A stretch of DNA of 64,000 nucleotides from Azospirillaceae bacterium (GTDB lineage Bacteria; Pseudomonadota; Alphaproteobacteria; Azospirillales; Azospirillaceae): contig JAPWJW010000003.1 of the NCBI GenBank assembly GCA_028283825.1, forward strand, positions 186,001-250,000. The letters are read 5' to 3'. Under the pieces are notes generated by a model. The model saw only the letters and a list, made by a program, of their open reading frames with translations, made no database searches and was not told the origin of the DNA. The translations under genes and the position numbers were made by a program. This document shows, in pieces, positions 9,676 to 18,544 of this stretch; positions within the stretch are counted from its first letter, which is position 1; each line of letters starts with the position of its first letter.

Positions 9676-10859
9676 GCGGTTCCTCCCATAGCGGGCGTGG
9701 CGCCCAGGCGTTTGGCGACGAAACGGGACAGGCGTGCGCCGGTGGCCAGCACCAGCAGGAAGCGCGCGGTCTGCATGGCCATGACGAAGGACACGTCCAC
9801 CGGCGTGCTGGCCGCGATGATGGCGACGGAATCGGCGCCACCCGGGCTGGTGGCCAGATAGGCCGTCAGCGGGTCGAGATGGGCCACGCGCGTGAGCACA
9901 AAGGCGCTGAGGCCGCACAGCAGGATCAGCGCCAGGGTGGACGCCGCCACCCGGGGCAGGGCGCGCAGGGTGTGGACCAGGATGGGCCGGGTGAACCGCA
10001 AACCCACGCTCCACCCCACCAGGGCATAGCTGGCGGCCAGCAGCCAGGGCGGCAGGGTGGGCGTGAACAGGCCGGTGTCACGGGCGGCGATGGCCAGCAC
10101 CATGGGGATCAGCAGCGGGCCGACGCCCAGGCGCAGCAATCGGGCGATGACGACACCCCCCACCACCAGGGCCAGGGTGGCGGTGAACGGTCCCCCGGCC
10201 AAGGCCGGGAACCAATCCACCTTGGGCAGGACGACACCGCTGGGCACGCCCCACAGCCGCGCCACGATGGAGGCGACCACCGCCACCATCACCACCCGCA
10301 GATATTGCATGAAGGCGACCAGGCGGATGTCGGCGCCGTAGCTTTCCGCCATCAGCACCATGACGGTGGCCGCCCCGGGGGAAGAGCCCCAGATGGCGGC
10401 GGTGCCGGGCAGGACCTGGCGCTTGGCCAGCCACCAGCCCAGGCCGGTGCTGGCCAGCAGCACCCACAGCACGCCGCCCAGGAAGATGGGCCAATGGGCC
10501 ACCATCTCCCGCGCCATGTCCGGCGTCAGCGCGCGCGCGATCATGCAGCCCACCACCCCCTGCGCCAGCAGGAAGGGCGGGCGCGGCACCCGCACCGTGC
10601 CCTCGAACGCCGCCAGCAGGATGGCCGCCGCCATGGGCCCCAGCAGCAATGCCGCCGGCAGCCCGACCAGTTCCAGCACCCCCACGAACACCACCGACAA
10701 ACCCAGCAGCAGGCCCCATTGCAGCGGCACGGGATGGTGGCTCAGCGTCGTCAGCGACCGGGGCCGGTCACCGGGGGCGGGCAGGGGATCTCTGGGCAAG
10801 GGCGGCGGTCCGGGCGTGACGTTGGCGGGGCGCTGTGTTATGCGAGGGTGGACTCGCAT
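9672..10859 (-). CDS. AbrB-type integral membrane protein (putative transporter)
   Basis: This protein of about 395 residues has some ten hydrophobic segments and belongs to the duplicated 'AbrB / putative ammonia monooxygenase' membrane family (Pfam AbrB, unrelated to the Bacillus regulator of that name). The repeat units show GLPAALLLGPMAAAILLA and WGSSPGAATVMVLMAESYGAD in the first half and YLATSPGGADSVAIIAA in the second. Substrate unknown. The start is uncertain: the ATG at 10859 lies inside a palindrome, and an in-frame ATG at 10886 lies even further upstream. It is divergent from a TetR gene and followed by the PEBP gene with a 4-base overlap. Confidence 0.78.
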   Translation of the reverse strand: MRVHPRITQRPANVTPGPPPLPRDPLPAPGDRPRSLTTLSHHPVPLQWGLLLGLSVVFVGVLELVGLPAALLLGPMAAAILLAAFEGTVRVPRPPFLLAQGVVGCMIARALTPDMAREMVAHWPIFLGGVLWVLLASTGLGWWLAKRQVLPGTAAIWGSSPGAATVMVLMAESYGADIRLVAFMQYLRVVMVAVVASIVARLWGVPSGVVLPKVDWFPALAGGPFTATLALVVGGVVIARLLRLGVGPLLIPMVLAIAARDTGLFTPTLPPWLLAASYALVGWSVGLRFTRPILVHTLRALPRVAASTLALILLCGLSAFVLTRVAHLDPLTAYLATSPGGADSVAIIAASTPVDVSFVMAMQTARFLLVLATGARLSRFVAKRLGATPAMGGTA

Positions 10860-10862
10860 AAC
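10837..10862. promoter_or_regulatory. Candidate TetR operator palindrome
   Basis: Perfect 9-bp arms GTTATGCGA and TCGCATAAC are separated by 8 bases, between the divergent AbrB-type gene and the TetR gene. The site covers the annotated ATG of the membrane-protein gene and ends 12 bases before the regulator's ATG, so a bound repressor could silence both. Size and symmetry suit a TetR dimer; binding is inferred. Confidence 0.65.
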
Positions 10863-10874
10863 GGATAGTTGAGG

Positions 10875-11552
10875 ATGGCCTCGCAAAAGTCAACGGCGGC
10901 CACAGCGGCCCTGCCGTCGCCCCCGGCACCATCGCAGGACGCCGGCCCGGCCAAAGGGGCGGCACCGAAGCGCGCGCGCGGCCGGCAGACGGTGGCGGCC
11001 CTGATGGACGCCGCCACGCAAGTGTTCGCGGAGAAGGGCTACGACGCCACGACGATGACGGAGATCGCCGCCCGGTCCGGCACCGCCATCGGGTCGCTTT
11101 ACCGCTTTTTCCCGTCCAAGGACGCCATGGCGGAGGCTGTGCTGCTGCGGTACGGCCAGCGCACCGGGGCGGCCCTGGATGGGCTGGTGGTCCGGGCCGC
11201 CAGCCTGGCGACGGCCACCGCCCGGGCCGACGCCTTGGTGGATTTGATGCTGGGGCTGCGCGGCGAACGGGCCGTGGTCAAGGTGCTGATGGACAGCCGG
11301 CCGGATGCCGCCGCCAAGCGCGGCTACATGCGGAGCGAGGTGTCCACCCGCATCGCCCGGCTGTTGATCGCCTGGGCACCGGCGTTGCCGCCCGATCGGG
11401 CGTCGGTGCTGGCGCTGATGGTGCTGTTCCTGATGAAGACGGTGCCCGAACTGATGGAAACGGATGAGGCGGACGCCCTGCTGGGGGAGGTGCGGGTGGT
11501 TCTGCGGGCCTATCTGGCCGCCGCCTTGCACGATCCGGCCTCGGCCGAATGA
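10875..11552 (+). CDS. TetR family transcriptional regulator
   Basis: This 225-residue regulator has an N-terminal TetR helix-turn-helix (about 40-85): AATQVFAEKGYDATTMTEIA, then GTAIGSLYRFFPSKDAMAEAV. The C-terminal ligand domain is not assignable. The first about 35 residues are Ala/Pro-rich and low complexity. The ATG at 10875 is taken; a TTG at 10869 is also in frame. It stands divergent from the AbrB-type membrane protein and PEBP genes across a 26-bp palindrome, so it probably represses that operon and itself. Confidence 0.85.
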   Translation: MASQKSTAATAALPSPPAPSQDAGPAKGAAPKRARGRQTVAALMDAATQVFAEKGYDATTMTEIAARSGTAIGSLYRFFPSKDAMAEAVLLRYGQRTGAALDGLVVRAASLATATARADALVDLMLGLRGERAVVKVLMDSRPDAAAKRGYMRSEVSTRIARLLIAWAPALPPDRASVLALMVLFLMKTVPELMETDEADALLGEVRVVLRAYLAAALHDPASAE

Positions 11553-11632
11553 CCTAGCCCTTGCGGCATAGCGCGCCATGGTGTTGCGCGCGCATGTCGT
11601 TATGATCCCCATCTGACTTCAGGATGGGATTG

Positions 11633-12760
11633 ATGGACGGTTTGTCGACGCCGACACCTTGGGAACGGTTTGTGTGCGGCGAAGCTGCACCCGGGTTCAC
11701 CGGCCGCACCGCGGAAAACCCCAAGCTGACCCTGGACAGTTTCGCCGGCCGCCACCTGCTGCTGGGTTTCTTCCGTTCCGCCGCCGATGGGGACGGGGCG
11801 GCCATGCTGGCCGCCGTGGCGCGGCATCGCGCCCTGTTCGACGATGATCGGGTTAGCTTTTTCGGGGTGACGACGGATGCGGAGGATGCGCCCGCCGGCC
11901 GCATTCCGACGCAAGTGCCGGGCATCCGCCATTTTCTGGATCCTGATCGCGCGGTCAGCCGCCTTTACGGTGCGGCGGGTGGGGAAGAGGCCCATACCGC
12001 CTTCTGGTTGCTGCTGGATCCCACCTTGCGGGTGCTGACGGCGGGGCCGGTGGCGGAGACGGACCGCATCATGGCCGTGGTGGCCGGCTTGCCGCCGTCC
12101 GACCTGCACGCCGGGATGGAGATTCAGGCGCCGGTGCTGATCGTGCCCCGCGTGTTCGAGCCGGATTTCTGCCGCCTGCTGGTGGCCCTGCATCGCTTTC
12201 ACGGCGGCCTGGATTCCGGCGTGATGGATGAGGTCGACGGCAAGATGGTCGGCGTCTACGACTACAGCCGCAAGCGCCGCCGCGACTACATCTTGCAGGA
12301 TCAGGCGCTGTGCCTGGCGGCGGCGGATCGTATCGGCCGACGCCTGGTGCCCCAGGTCCGCCGCGCCCTGGCCTTCGACGCCACCCGTCTGGAACGGCAC
12401 ATCGTCGCCTGTTACGACGCGGAGGAAGGAGGGCATTTCAAGCCCCACCGCGACAACACGGCCGGTGGCACGGCCCATCGCCGCTTCGCCGTCACCGTGA
12501 ATTTGAATGCCGAGGATTATGAGGGCGGCGACCTGCGTTTCCCCGAATTCGGCCCCCGTACCTACCGCGCGCCCACCGGCGGCGCCGTGGTCTTCGCCTG
12601 CGGCCTGCTGCATGAGGCGACACCGGTGACGCGGGGCCAGCGCTACGCCTATCTACCCTTCCTGTATGACGAGGCGGGGGAAAAGCAGCGCCTGGCCTAT
12701 CTGGAAACGATGCCCCGTCGTGATGCGACCCACTCGGGCACGGGTGGCGGCGGGCTTTAA
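11633..12760 (+). CDS. Redoxin-like / 2-oxoglutarate-Fe(II) oxygenase fusion protein
   Basis: The 375-residue protein has two parts. Residues about 10-165 resemble a peroxiredoxin/redoxin fold (GEAAPGFTGRT, HLLLGFFRSA at the usual Cys position) but have no peroxidatic Cys in the expected TxxC place. Residues about 170-360 form a prolyl-4-hydroxylase-type 2OG-Fe(II) oxygenase: HxD iron ligands His272 and Asp274 in HFKPHRD, a distal His327 in LLHEATPV, and Arg337 in QRYAYLPF as a likely 2-oxoglutarate contact. The iron site is therefore complete. The ATG at 11633 has AGGA 8 bases upstream; an ATG at 11624 is also possible. It follows the TetR gene by 80 bases in the same direction. Substrate unknown. 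Confidence 0.75.
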   Translation: MDGLSTPTPWERFVCGEAAPGFTGRTAENPKLTLDSFAGRHLLLGFFRSAADGDGAAMLAAVARHRALFDDDRVSFFGVTTDAEDAPAGRIPTQVPGIRHFLDPDRAVSRLYGAAGGEEAHTAFWLLLDPTLRVLTAGPVAETDRIMAVVAGLPPSDLHAGMEIQAPVLIVPRVFEPDFCRLLVALHRFHGGLDSGVMDEVDGKMVGVYDYSRKRRRDYILQDQALCLAAADRIGRRLVPQVRRALAFDATRLERHIVACYDAEEGGHFKPHRDNTAGGTAHRRFAVTVNLNAEDYEGGDLRFPEFGPRTYRAPTGGAVVFACGLLHEATPVTRGQRYAYLPFLYDEAGEKQRLAYLETMPRRDATHSGTGGGGL

Positions 12761-12881
12761 GAAACACCGGCGTTACAAAGCGCGGGGCGCCAAGTCCCCC
12801 AAGTCCCTGATATAAATGCGGCCAAGCTGCGGGGGGCCGCTGTCGGCCGCCCCGCCCACCAATCAAGGGGGCTTACGCTTC

Positions 12882-14774
12882 ATGTCGGGCAAGAACACAC
12901 TACGTCGCGCCGTGCTGGCGGCCGCGTCCGCTGTTTCGCTGATGGCGCTGACCGTGCCGGCGCGCGCGGAGGACGATCCCAAGGTCGATGCCAAGTACCT
13001 GTGGGACATGACGGACTATTACAAGACGCCGGCGGATTGGGACGCGGCGCGGGCCAGGATCAAGGCCGCCCTGCCCGGGCTGGAAAAGTACAAGGGCACG
13101 CTGGGCAAGAGCCCGGCCGCCATGCTGACGGCGCTGGAGGGCATCTACGCCGTCTATCATGATCTGGAACAGGTGGGGACCTACGCCAGCACCATCGCCT
13201 CCACCGACACCCGCGACGCGCCGGCGCAGGAACGCGACGGCCTGGCCCAGGATCTGTCGGGCGAAGTGTCGGCCGCCACCGCCTGGCTGTCGCCGGAAAT
13301 CCAGGCCCTGGGTGCGGCCAAGGTCGATGGTTTCCTGAAGGCGGAGCCCAAGCTGGCCAAGTACGGCTTCGCCCTGCATGACGCCCTGCGCCTGAAGCCG
13401 CATACCCTGGGCGGCGAGGCCGAGGGCGTGCTGGCGGCGTTGAGCCCGGCGCTGGGCGGCAGCGGCAACACCTATAACCTGCTGTCCAACGCCGACATCG
13501 ATTGGCCCACCATCACCCTGCCCAACGGCCAGTCGGTGAAGATCACCCAGGCCAATTACCAGAAGTACCGCGAGGATCCGGACCGCGCCGTGCGCAAGGC
13601 GGTGTTCGACGCCTTCTGGACCAAGTTCGGCCAGTACAACAACACCATGGGCTCCACCCTGGGCAACACGGTGCAGGCCGACGTCATCCAGTCCAAGCTG
13701 CGCCACTATCCGTCGGCGGTGGCGGCGTCGCTGTCCAGCAATGACATCCCCGAGGGCGTCTACCGGACCCTGGTGGCGGAGGCCAACAAGGGCCTGCCGA
13801 CGCTGCACCGTTACTTCAAGCTGCGGCAGCGCATGCTGAACCTGCCCGACCTGCACTATTACGACATCTACCCGCCGCTGGTGTCGTCGGACGCCAAGTT
13901 CCCCATCGCCGAGGGCGAGAAGCTGGTGCTGGCCGCTGTGCAGCCCGCCCTGGGCGACGATTATGAGAAGGCGCTGGCCGATGGCTTCAGCCACCGCTGG
14001 ATGCACGCCTATCCGCAGGAGGGCAAGCAGTCCGGCGCCTATCAGACCGGCGTCTACGGCCTGCACCCGGTGGTCTTCCTGAACTATCAGGACAATTACG
14101 AATCCGTGTCCACCCTGGCCCATGAATGGGGCCACGCCATGCACACCACCCTGGCCAACCGTACCCAGCCCTATGAACTGGCGGGATACTCCCTGTTCAT
14201 GGCGGAGATCGCGTCCACGGCGAACGAGTTCATCCTGTCCGACTACATGCTGGCTCACGCCAAGACCAGGCAGGAGAAGCTGCTGTACCTGGGCAATGAG
14301 CTGGAGACCATCCGCGGCACCTTCTTCCGCCAGACCATGTTCGCCGAATTCGAACTGCAGGTGCACGACGCGGTGGAAAAGGGTGAGCCCATGTCGGGCA
14401 AGCGCATGACGGAGATCTATCTGGGCCTGCTGCGCAAGTACCACGGCGCCGACCAGGGCGTGATGCAGATCGATCCGGTGTACGCGGCGGAATGGGCCTA
14501 CATCCCCCACTTCTACCGGCCGTTCTACGTCTACCAGTACGCGACCTCCATCTCCGCCTCCGCCTACTTCACGGAGAAGCTGCGCGACGGCGGCACGGCC
14601 GCGCGCGACAATTATCTGTCGGTGCTGAAGGCCGGTGGTTCGGATTATCCCGTGAACGTGCTGAAGAAGGCCGGCCTGGACATGACCTCGCCCGCCCCCT
14701 ACCAGGCGCTGGTGCGGCGCATGGACACCGTCATCACCGAGATGGAACAGTTGCTGGATCAGAAAGACAACTGA
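12882..14774 (+). CDS. Exported oligoendopeptidase F (M3 metallopeptidase)
   Basis: This is an M3-family zinc oligopeptidase of 630 residues. The active-site HEWGH is at 414-418 (LAHEWGHAMHTTLAN), with the second-zinc-ligand region MAEIASTANEF about 30 residues later. Unlike the usual cytosolic PepF, it starts with a clear signal peptide (basic KNTLRR, hydrophobic core, cleavage probably after VPARA), so it should act in the periplasm. The ATG at 12882 is set by the signal peptide and follows AAGGGGG at a distance of 12; an earlier in-frame start at 12816 would spoil the signal peptide. Two hairpins follow the stop. Confidence 0.88.
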   Translation: MSGKNTLRRAVLAAASAVSLMALTVPARAEDDPKVDAKYLWDMTDYYKTPADWDAARARIKAALPGLEKYKGTLGKSPAAMLTALEGIYAVYHDLEQVGTYASTIASTDTRDAPAQERDGLAQDLSGEVSAATAWLSPEIQALGAAKVDGFLKAEPKLAKYGFALHDALRLKPHTLGGEAEGVLAALSPALGGSGNTYNLLSNADIDWPTITLPNGQSVKITQANYQKYREDPDRAVRKAVFDAFWTKFGQYNNTMGSTLGNTVQADVIQSKLRHYPSAVAASLSSNDIPEGVYRTLVAEANKGLPTLHRYFKLRQRMLNLPDLHYYDIYPPLVSSDAKFPIAEGEKLVLAAVQPALGDDYEKALADGFSHRWMHAYPQEGKQSGAYQTGVYGLHPVVFLNYQDNYESVSTLAHEWGHAMHTTLANRTQPYELAGYSLFMAEIASTANEFILSDYMLAHAKTRQEKLLYLGNELETIRGTFFRQTMFAEFELQVHDAVEKGEPMSGKRMTEIYLGLLRKYHGADQGVMQIDPVYAAEWAYIPHFYRPFYVYQYATSISASAYFTEKLRDGGTAARDNYLSVLKAGGSDYPVNVLKKAGLDMTSPAPYQALVRRMDTVITEMEQLLDQKDN

Positions 14775-14786
14775 GACGCGTTCGGA

Positions 14787-14816
14787 ACATATCCCGGCTG
14801 TCGGGCCGGGATATGT
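14787..14816 (+). other. Perfect hairpin without T-tract after the M3 peptidase gene
   Basis: A 12-bp perfect stem ACATATCCCGGC / GCCGGGATATGT with a 6-base loop lies 13 bases after the stop. There is no T run, so it is more likely an mRNA 3'-end stabiliser or binding site than a simple terminator. Confidence 0.5.
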
Positions 14817-14861
14817 ATGGCCCTTCACAGCGAATTCCAGCGAGTCTATAGAGGAACAGCA

Positions 14862-14891
14862 GGTTCCGGCGGGCATCCGCCGGAACCTTTT
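14862..14891 (+). terminator. Rho-independent terminator
   Basis: An 11-bp perfect stem GGTTCCGGCGG / CCGCCGGAACC with loop GCAT is followed by TTTT. It ends the M3 peptidase transcript before prmA. Confidence 0.85.
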
Positions 14892-14920
14892 GTCATGAGC
14901 GCTTTCTTGGGAGTTGGGTG

Positions 14921-15790
14921 ATGTCGGGCATGTGGCGGGTCGCACTGACGGTGCATGAGGACGTGGTGCAGGCCTTCGCCCAGGTGCTGGAGGCGCATGT
15001 CGATGCCGTTTCCACCTTCGAGTTGGAAGAGGGCGGCAACTGGCTGATCGAGGGCACCAGCCACGGTGAGCCCGACCAGTCCCGCCTGGTGGCCCGCGTC
15101 ACCGTTCTCGCCATGGCGCTGGGCGTGGGCCAGCCCACCATCGAGGTGGAGCCGCTGGCCCCCATCGATTGGGTGACCCAGACCTATCTCAGCTTCCCGC
15201 CCATCCGCGCCGGCCGTTTCTTCGTTCACGGCAGCCACCACAAGAAGCCGGTGCCGGCCGGCTGCATCGGTTTGCTGATCGAGGCCGCGATGGCCTTCGG
15301 TTCCGGTGAGCACGCCACCACCCAGGGCTGCCTACGGGCCCTGAGCGACCTGCGTAAGTCCATGCCCGTCACCCGGGCGCTGGACATGGGCTGCGGCTCC
15401 GGCATCCTGGCCTTCGCCATCGCCAAGCTGTGGCGGGCGCCGGTGGCGGCGGTGGACATCGATGCCCTGTCCATCATGATCGCGGGCGAGAACGCGCGCC
15501 TGAACAAGGTGAACAAGCTGGTCACCTGCCGCCATGGCGACGGCTACCGCACCCCCATCGTGGCCAAGCAGGGCCCCTATGACCTGATCGTCGCCAACAT
15601 CCTGGCGCGGCCGCTGGCCCGCATGGCGCCGCGCCTGCGCCAGAACCTGCGGCCCGGCGGCATCGCCGTCCTGTCCGGCCTGCTGGCCCGTCAGGAAAAG
15701 CTGGTGATCGCCGCCCACCGCCGCCAGGGCCTGAAGCTGGTCCGCCGCTACAAGATCGGTGAGTGGAACACGCTTGTCATGAAGGGCTGA
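14921..15790 (+). CDS. prmA: Ribosomal protein L11 methyltransferase
   Basis: PrmA trimethylates lysines and the N-terminus of ribosomal protein L11 using SAM, in the cytoplasm. The 289-residue protein has the family layout: an N-terminal L11-recognition domain of about 100 residues, a linker, and a Rossmann methyltransferase domain. FGSGEHATTQGCL, DMGCGSG (155-161, SAM motif I) and DLIVANILARPL (the N-[IL]-L motif of this family) are all present. The ATG at 14921 has GGGAG 7 bases before it. It is preceded by a terminator, so it probably has its own promoter. Confidence 0.93.
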   Translation: MSGMWRVALTVHEDVVQAFAQVLEAHVDAVSTFELEEGGNWLIEGTSHGEPDQSRLVARVTVLAMALGVGQPTIEVEPLAPIDWVTQTYLSFPPIRAGRFFVHGSHHKKPVPAGCIGLLIEAAMAFGSGEHATTQGCLRALSDLRKSMPVTRALDMGCGSGILAFAIAKLWRAPVAAVDIDALSIMIAGENARLNKVNKLVTCRHGDGYRTPIVAKQGPYDLIVANILARPLARMAPRLRQNLRPGGIAVLSGLLARQEKLVIAAHRRQGLKLVRRYKIGEWNTLVMKG

Positions 15791-15961
15791 TGTCCTAAGC
15801 AGGAAAGGGGGCTCCTTTTCCCGCCTGTAAATTCATGTAACACGACGGTAACGCCGGCAGACAGCCCCACAGGCGGCGGCGTATCAAAAGGGCCTGCGTG
15901 GATTGCCGGCCCTTCATGGGATGGCGTCCGCGCACACGGGCATCGGGCGACCGACGCCGGT

Positions 15962-16004
15962 GTCGCGGCGGGGGTCTTCTCCCCGCGTTGGTCCCCGCCG
16001 CGAC
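15962..16004. other. Strong hairpin in the prmA / M24 peptidase gap
   Basis: Perfect 12-bp arms GTCGCGGCGGGG and CCCCGCCGCGAC flank a 19-base loop, in the 387-base gap 15791-16177. No T-tract is present. The rest of the gap holds the promoter listed next and otherwise nothing I can assign. Confidence 0.45.
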
Positions 16005-16040
16005 GCTTATCCGGCCTGTGAACGCCGATCCACCAAAAAT

Positions 16041-16069
16041 TTGATGCCATCAAAAACCTGGCCTACACT
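16041..16069 (+). promoter_or_regulatory. Candidate sigma-70 promoter for the M24 peptidase gene
   Basis: TTGATG (16041-16046) and TACACT (16064-16069) are separated by 17 bases, about 109 bases before the GTG start. This is the best -35/-10 pair in the gap. Confidence 0.5.
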
Positions 16070-16177
16070 GGCTGGAAGGGGCGGACTTGTGCGCGCCGCC
16101 AGGCCAGGCATTGTGGCCCCGCGCGGGCCCACCGGCCGCCCCCGAGAATAAGCATCGTTGGAAAGAGGCGTTTTCCC

Positions 16178-18220
16178 GTGGACAGCACCCATCATACCCA
16201 GACCCCGGCCCAGATTTATCGTGGGGATGCCGAACTGGCCCGCCTGTTGAAGGCCGCCGGCATCGACCGTGACGTTGCCGGGGTGCGGGATCTGCTGCGC
16301 GGCGTGCGCGCCGCCCCGGACGATGTCGATCCCGCCCATTTCCTGACCCTGTTCGGCCCAGACCTGCCGGAGGAACTGGCGGCACAGCTGACGGCGCTGA
16401 AGTCCCTGATCGCCGCCCCGCCCCCGCCGGAGGCCGGCGACATCGCCGCCCGCGTGGCCGCCTTGCGCGCCGAACTGGTGCGCATGAACCTGGACGGCTT
16501 CGTCATTCCGCGCGCCGATGAGTTCCAGGGCGAATACGTGCCGGCCCGTTCCGAACGCCTGGCCTGGATCACCGGCTTCACCGGATCGGCCGGCGTGGCG
16601 GTGGTGCTGCGCGATCGCGCGGCCTTGTTCATCGACGGCCGTTATACGCTTCAGGCGGAGGCCCAGGTGTCGGCCGCCCTGTATGAGCGCCACCACCTGA
16701 TCGAAACCTTCCATGGCGATTGGATCGCCAGCGCCGTCGCCAAGGGCGGGCGCATCGGTTACGACCCGTGGCTGCACACCGTCGGCTGGATCGACCGCAT
16801 GCGCGCCGCATTGGGCCGCGCCGGGGCTGAACTGGTGGCGATGGACACCAACCCGCTGGACGCGGTGTGGCACGACCGGCCGGCCGCCCCGCTGGGGCCT
16901 GTGGTGGCGCAGTTGCTGGCCAACGCCGGCCAGTCCTCCGCCGACAAGCGGTCGGAGATCGCGGCTGAACTGAAGCGCAATGGCGAGCTGGCGGCGGTGC
17001 TGACCCAACCGGACGGCATCGCCTGGCTGCTGAACATTCGCGGCGGCGACGTGCCCAACACGCCCCTGCCGCTTTCTTACGCCCTGTTGACCAACGACGG
17101 CGACGTCGACCTGTTCATCGACCAGCGCAAGCTGGTGCCGGGGCTGGAGGTCCATCTGGGCAACCAGGTCTCCGTCCGCAAGCCGGAGGAATTGCGCGGC
17201 GCGCTGGAGGCCCTGGGCGCCACCGGTGGCAAGGTACGGGTCGACCCCATCTGGACGGCGTCCTGGGTGTTCGACCGGCTGACCCAGGCGGGTGCCAAGG
17301 TGGTGAAGGACCGCGACCCCGTCGTCTTCCGCAAGGCCGCCAAGAATCCGACGGAAATCGCCGGCAGCCGGGCGGCGCATGCCCGCGACGGCGTCGCCGT
17401 CACCCGCTTCCTGCACTGGCTGAGCGGGGCCGCCGCCGCTGGCACCCTGAGCGAGATCGAGGCGTCGGACCGGCTGTTCGCCTTCCGCCAGGAACAGGCG
17501 ATGTTCCGGGGCACCAGCTTCGACAGCATCTCCGGCGCCGGTCCCAACGGCGCCATCGTCCATTACCGCGCCAGTCCCGAGACCAACCGGGTGCTGGAAA
17601 AGGACAGCGTCTACCTGATCGACAGCGGCGGGCAGTACCTGGACGGCACCACCGACATCACCCGCACGGTGGCCGTCGGCACCCCGCCGGATGAGGCCAG
17701 GCGCCACTTCACCCTGGTGCTGAAGGGGCACATCGCCCTGGCCACCCTGCGCTTCCCCAAGGGCACGACGGGCTCGCAGATCGACATCCTGGCCCGCCAG
17801 TTCCTGTGGGCGCAGGGCCTGGACTACGACCACGGCACCGGGCACGGTGTCGGCAGCTTCCTGTCGGTGCATGAGGAATCGGCCCGCATCGCCAAGGCGC
17901 CCAACGCGGTGGCCCTGGTGCCCGGCATGATCGTGTCGAACGAGCCCGGCTACTACCGCACCGGCGCTTACGGTATCCGCATCGAGAACCTGGTGCTGGT
18001 CAACCCGCCGGCTGATTTGGCCGGCGGCGAGGTGCCGATGCTGAGCTTCGAGACCCTGACCCTGGCGCCCATCGACCGCGCCCTGATCGAGCCCTCGCTG
18101 CTGACGGATGCGGAGAAGGACTGGCTGAACGCCTATCACGCCCGGGTGCGCGCCTCGGTCACGCCGCACCTGGACGCGGATGCGGCGGCTTGGTTGGCCA
18201 CGGCGACGGCCCCCGTCTAG
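16178..18220 (+). CDS. M24B aminopeptidase P family (Xaa-Pro peptidase)
   Basis: This metallo-aminopeptidase is predicted to release N-terminal residues before proline. The C-terminal pita-bread domain holds all five metal ligands: Asp482 (LIDSGG), Asp493 (TTDITRT), His556 (GTGHGVG), Glu589 (SNEPGYY) and Glu603 (RIENL). Two creatinase-like N-terminal domains precede it (about 90-470). The total of 680 residues exceeds the roughly 600 usual for the long eukaryote-like form because of about 85 extra N-terminal residues (helical, no known motif). The GTG at 16178 has GAGG 9 bases upstream. No signal peptide, so likely cytosolic. A terminator follows the stop. Confidence 0.9.
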   Translation: MDSTHHTQTPAQIYRGDAELARLLKAAGIDRDVAGVRDLLRGVRAAPDDVDPAHFLTLFGPDLPEELAAQLTALKSLIAAPPPPEAGDIAARVAALRAELVRMNLDGFVIPRADEFQGEYVPARSERLAWITGFTGSAGVAVVLRDRAALFIDGRYTLQAEAQVSAALYERHHLIETFHGDWIASAVAKGGRIGYDPWLHTVGWIDRMRAALGRAGAELVAMDTNPLDAVWHDRPAAPLGPVVAQLLANAGQSSADKRSEIAAELKRNGELAAVLTQPDGIAWLLNIRGGDVPNTPLPLSYALLTNDGDVDLFIDQRKLVPGLEVHLGNQVSVRKPEELRGALEALGATGGKVRVDPIWTASWVFDRLTQAGAKVVKDRDPVVFRKAAKNPTEIAGSRAAHARDGVAVTRFLHWLSGAAAAGTLSEIEASDRLFAFRQEQAMFRGTSFDSISGAGPNGAIVHYRASPETNRVLEKDSVYLIDSGGQYLDGTTDITRTVAVGTPPDEARRHFTLVLKGHIALATLRFPKGTTGSQIDILARQFLWAQGLDYDHGTGHGVGSFLSVHEESARIAKAPNAVALVPGMIVSNEPGYYRTGAYGIRIENLVLVNPPADLAGGEVPMLSFETLTLAPIDRALIEPSLLTDAEKDWLNAYHARVRASVTPHLDADAAAWLATATAPV

Positions 18221-18267
18221 GCGTTTTGCCTGTCTGGGCGTTTTGAAAGAATAGAAGCCTGCACGAA

Positions 18268-18312
18268 GGCCCCGGTGGACGACGATGTGCGTCCACCGGG
18301 GCCTTTTCTTTT
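18268..18312 (+). terminator. Rho-independent terminator after the M24 peptidase gene
   Basis: A 13-bp perfect stem GGCCCCGGTGGAC / GTCCACCGGGGCC with a 10-base loop is followed by TTTTCTTTT. Confidence 0.9.
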
Positions 18313-18544
18313 CCGGTCGCGTTGATCGCGCCCCGTCCCGTTTCGCGCCTTGTCGCGACCCGCCGTTTTTGTGCCGGTAGGGAATAAACACCGCCTTCCA
18401 TCCGTCCTTGGGACATGAACTTCCTTGCGCCCCGGGCGCCGGGTGCCTGGCCGCAGTTGTCGCGCCGGGTTATTGGTGTTCGTTATAGTAAATGTCGTAA
18501 GATTATAAATAAAAATGAGCCAATTAAGCTTCTATGCTCCATAT

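Noticed and set aside
14787-14816. 12-bp hairpin as the terminator of the M3 peptidase gene
   Set aside because: No T-tract follows; a proper terminator with TTTT lies 46 bases further on. Kept only as a hairpin.
16007-18391. 794-codon minus-strand frame over the M24 peptidase gene
   Set aside because: Antisense shadow of a gene with all catalytic residues; the product would be Arg/Gly/Gln-rich with no motif.
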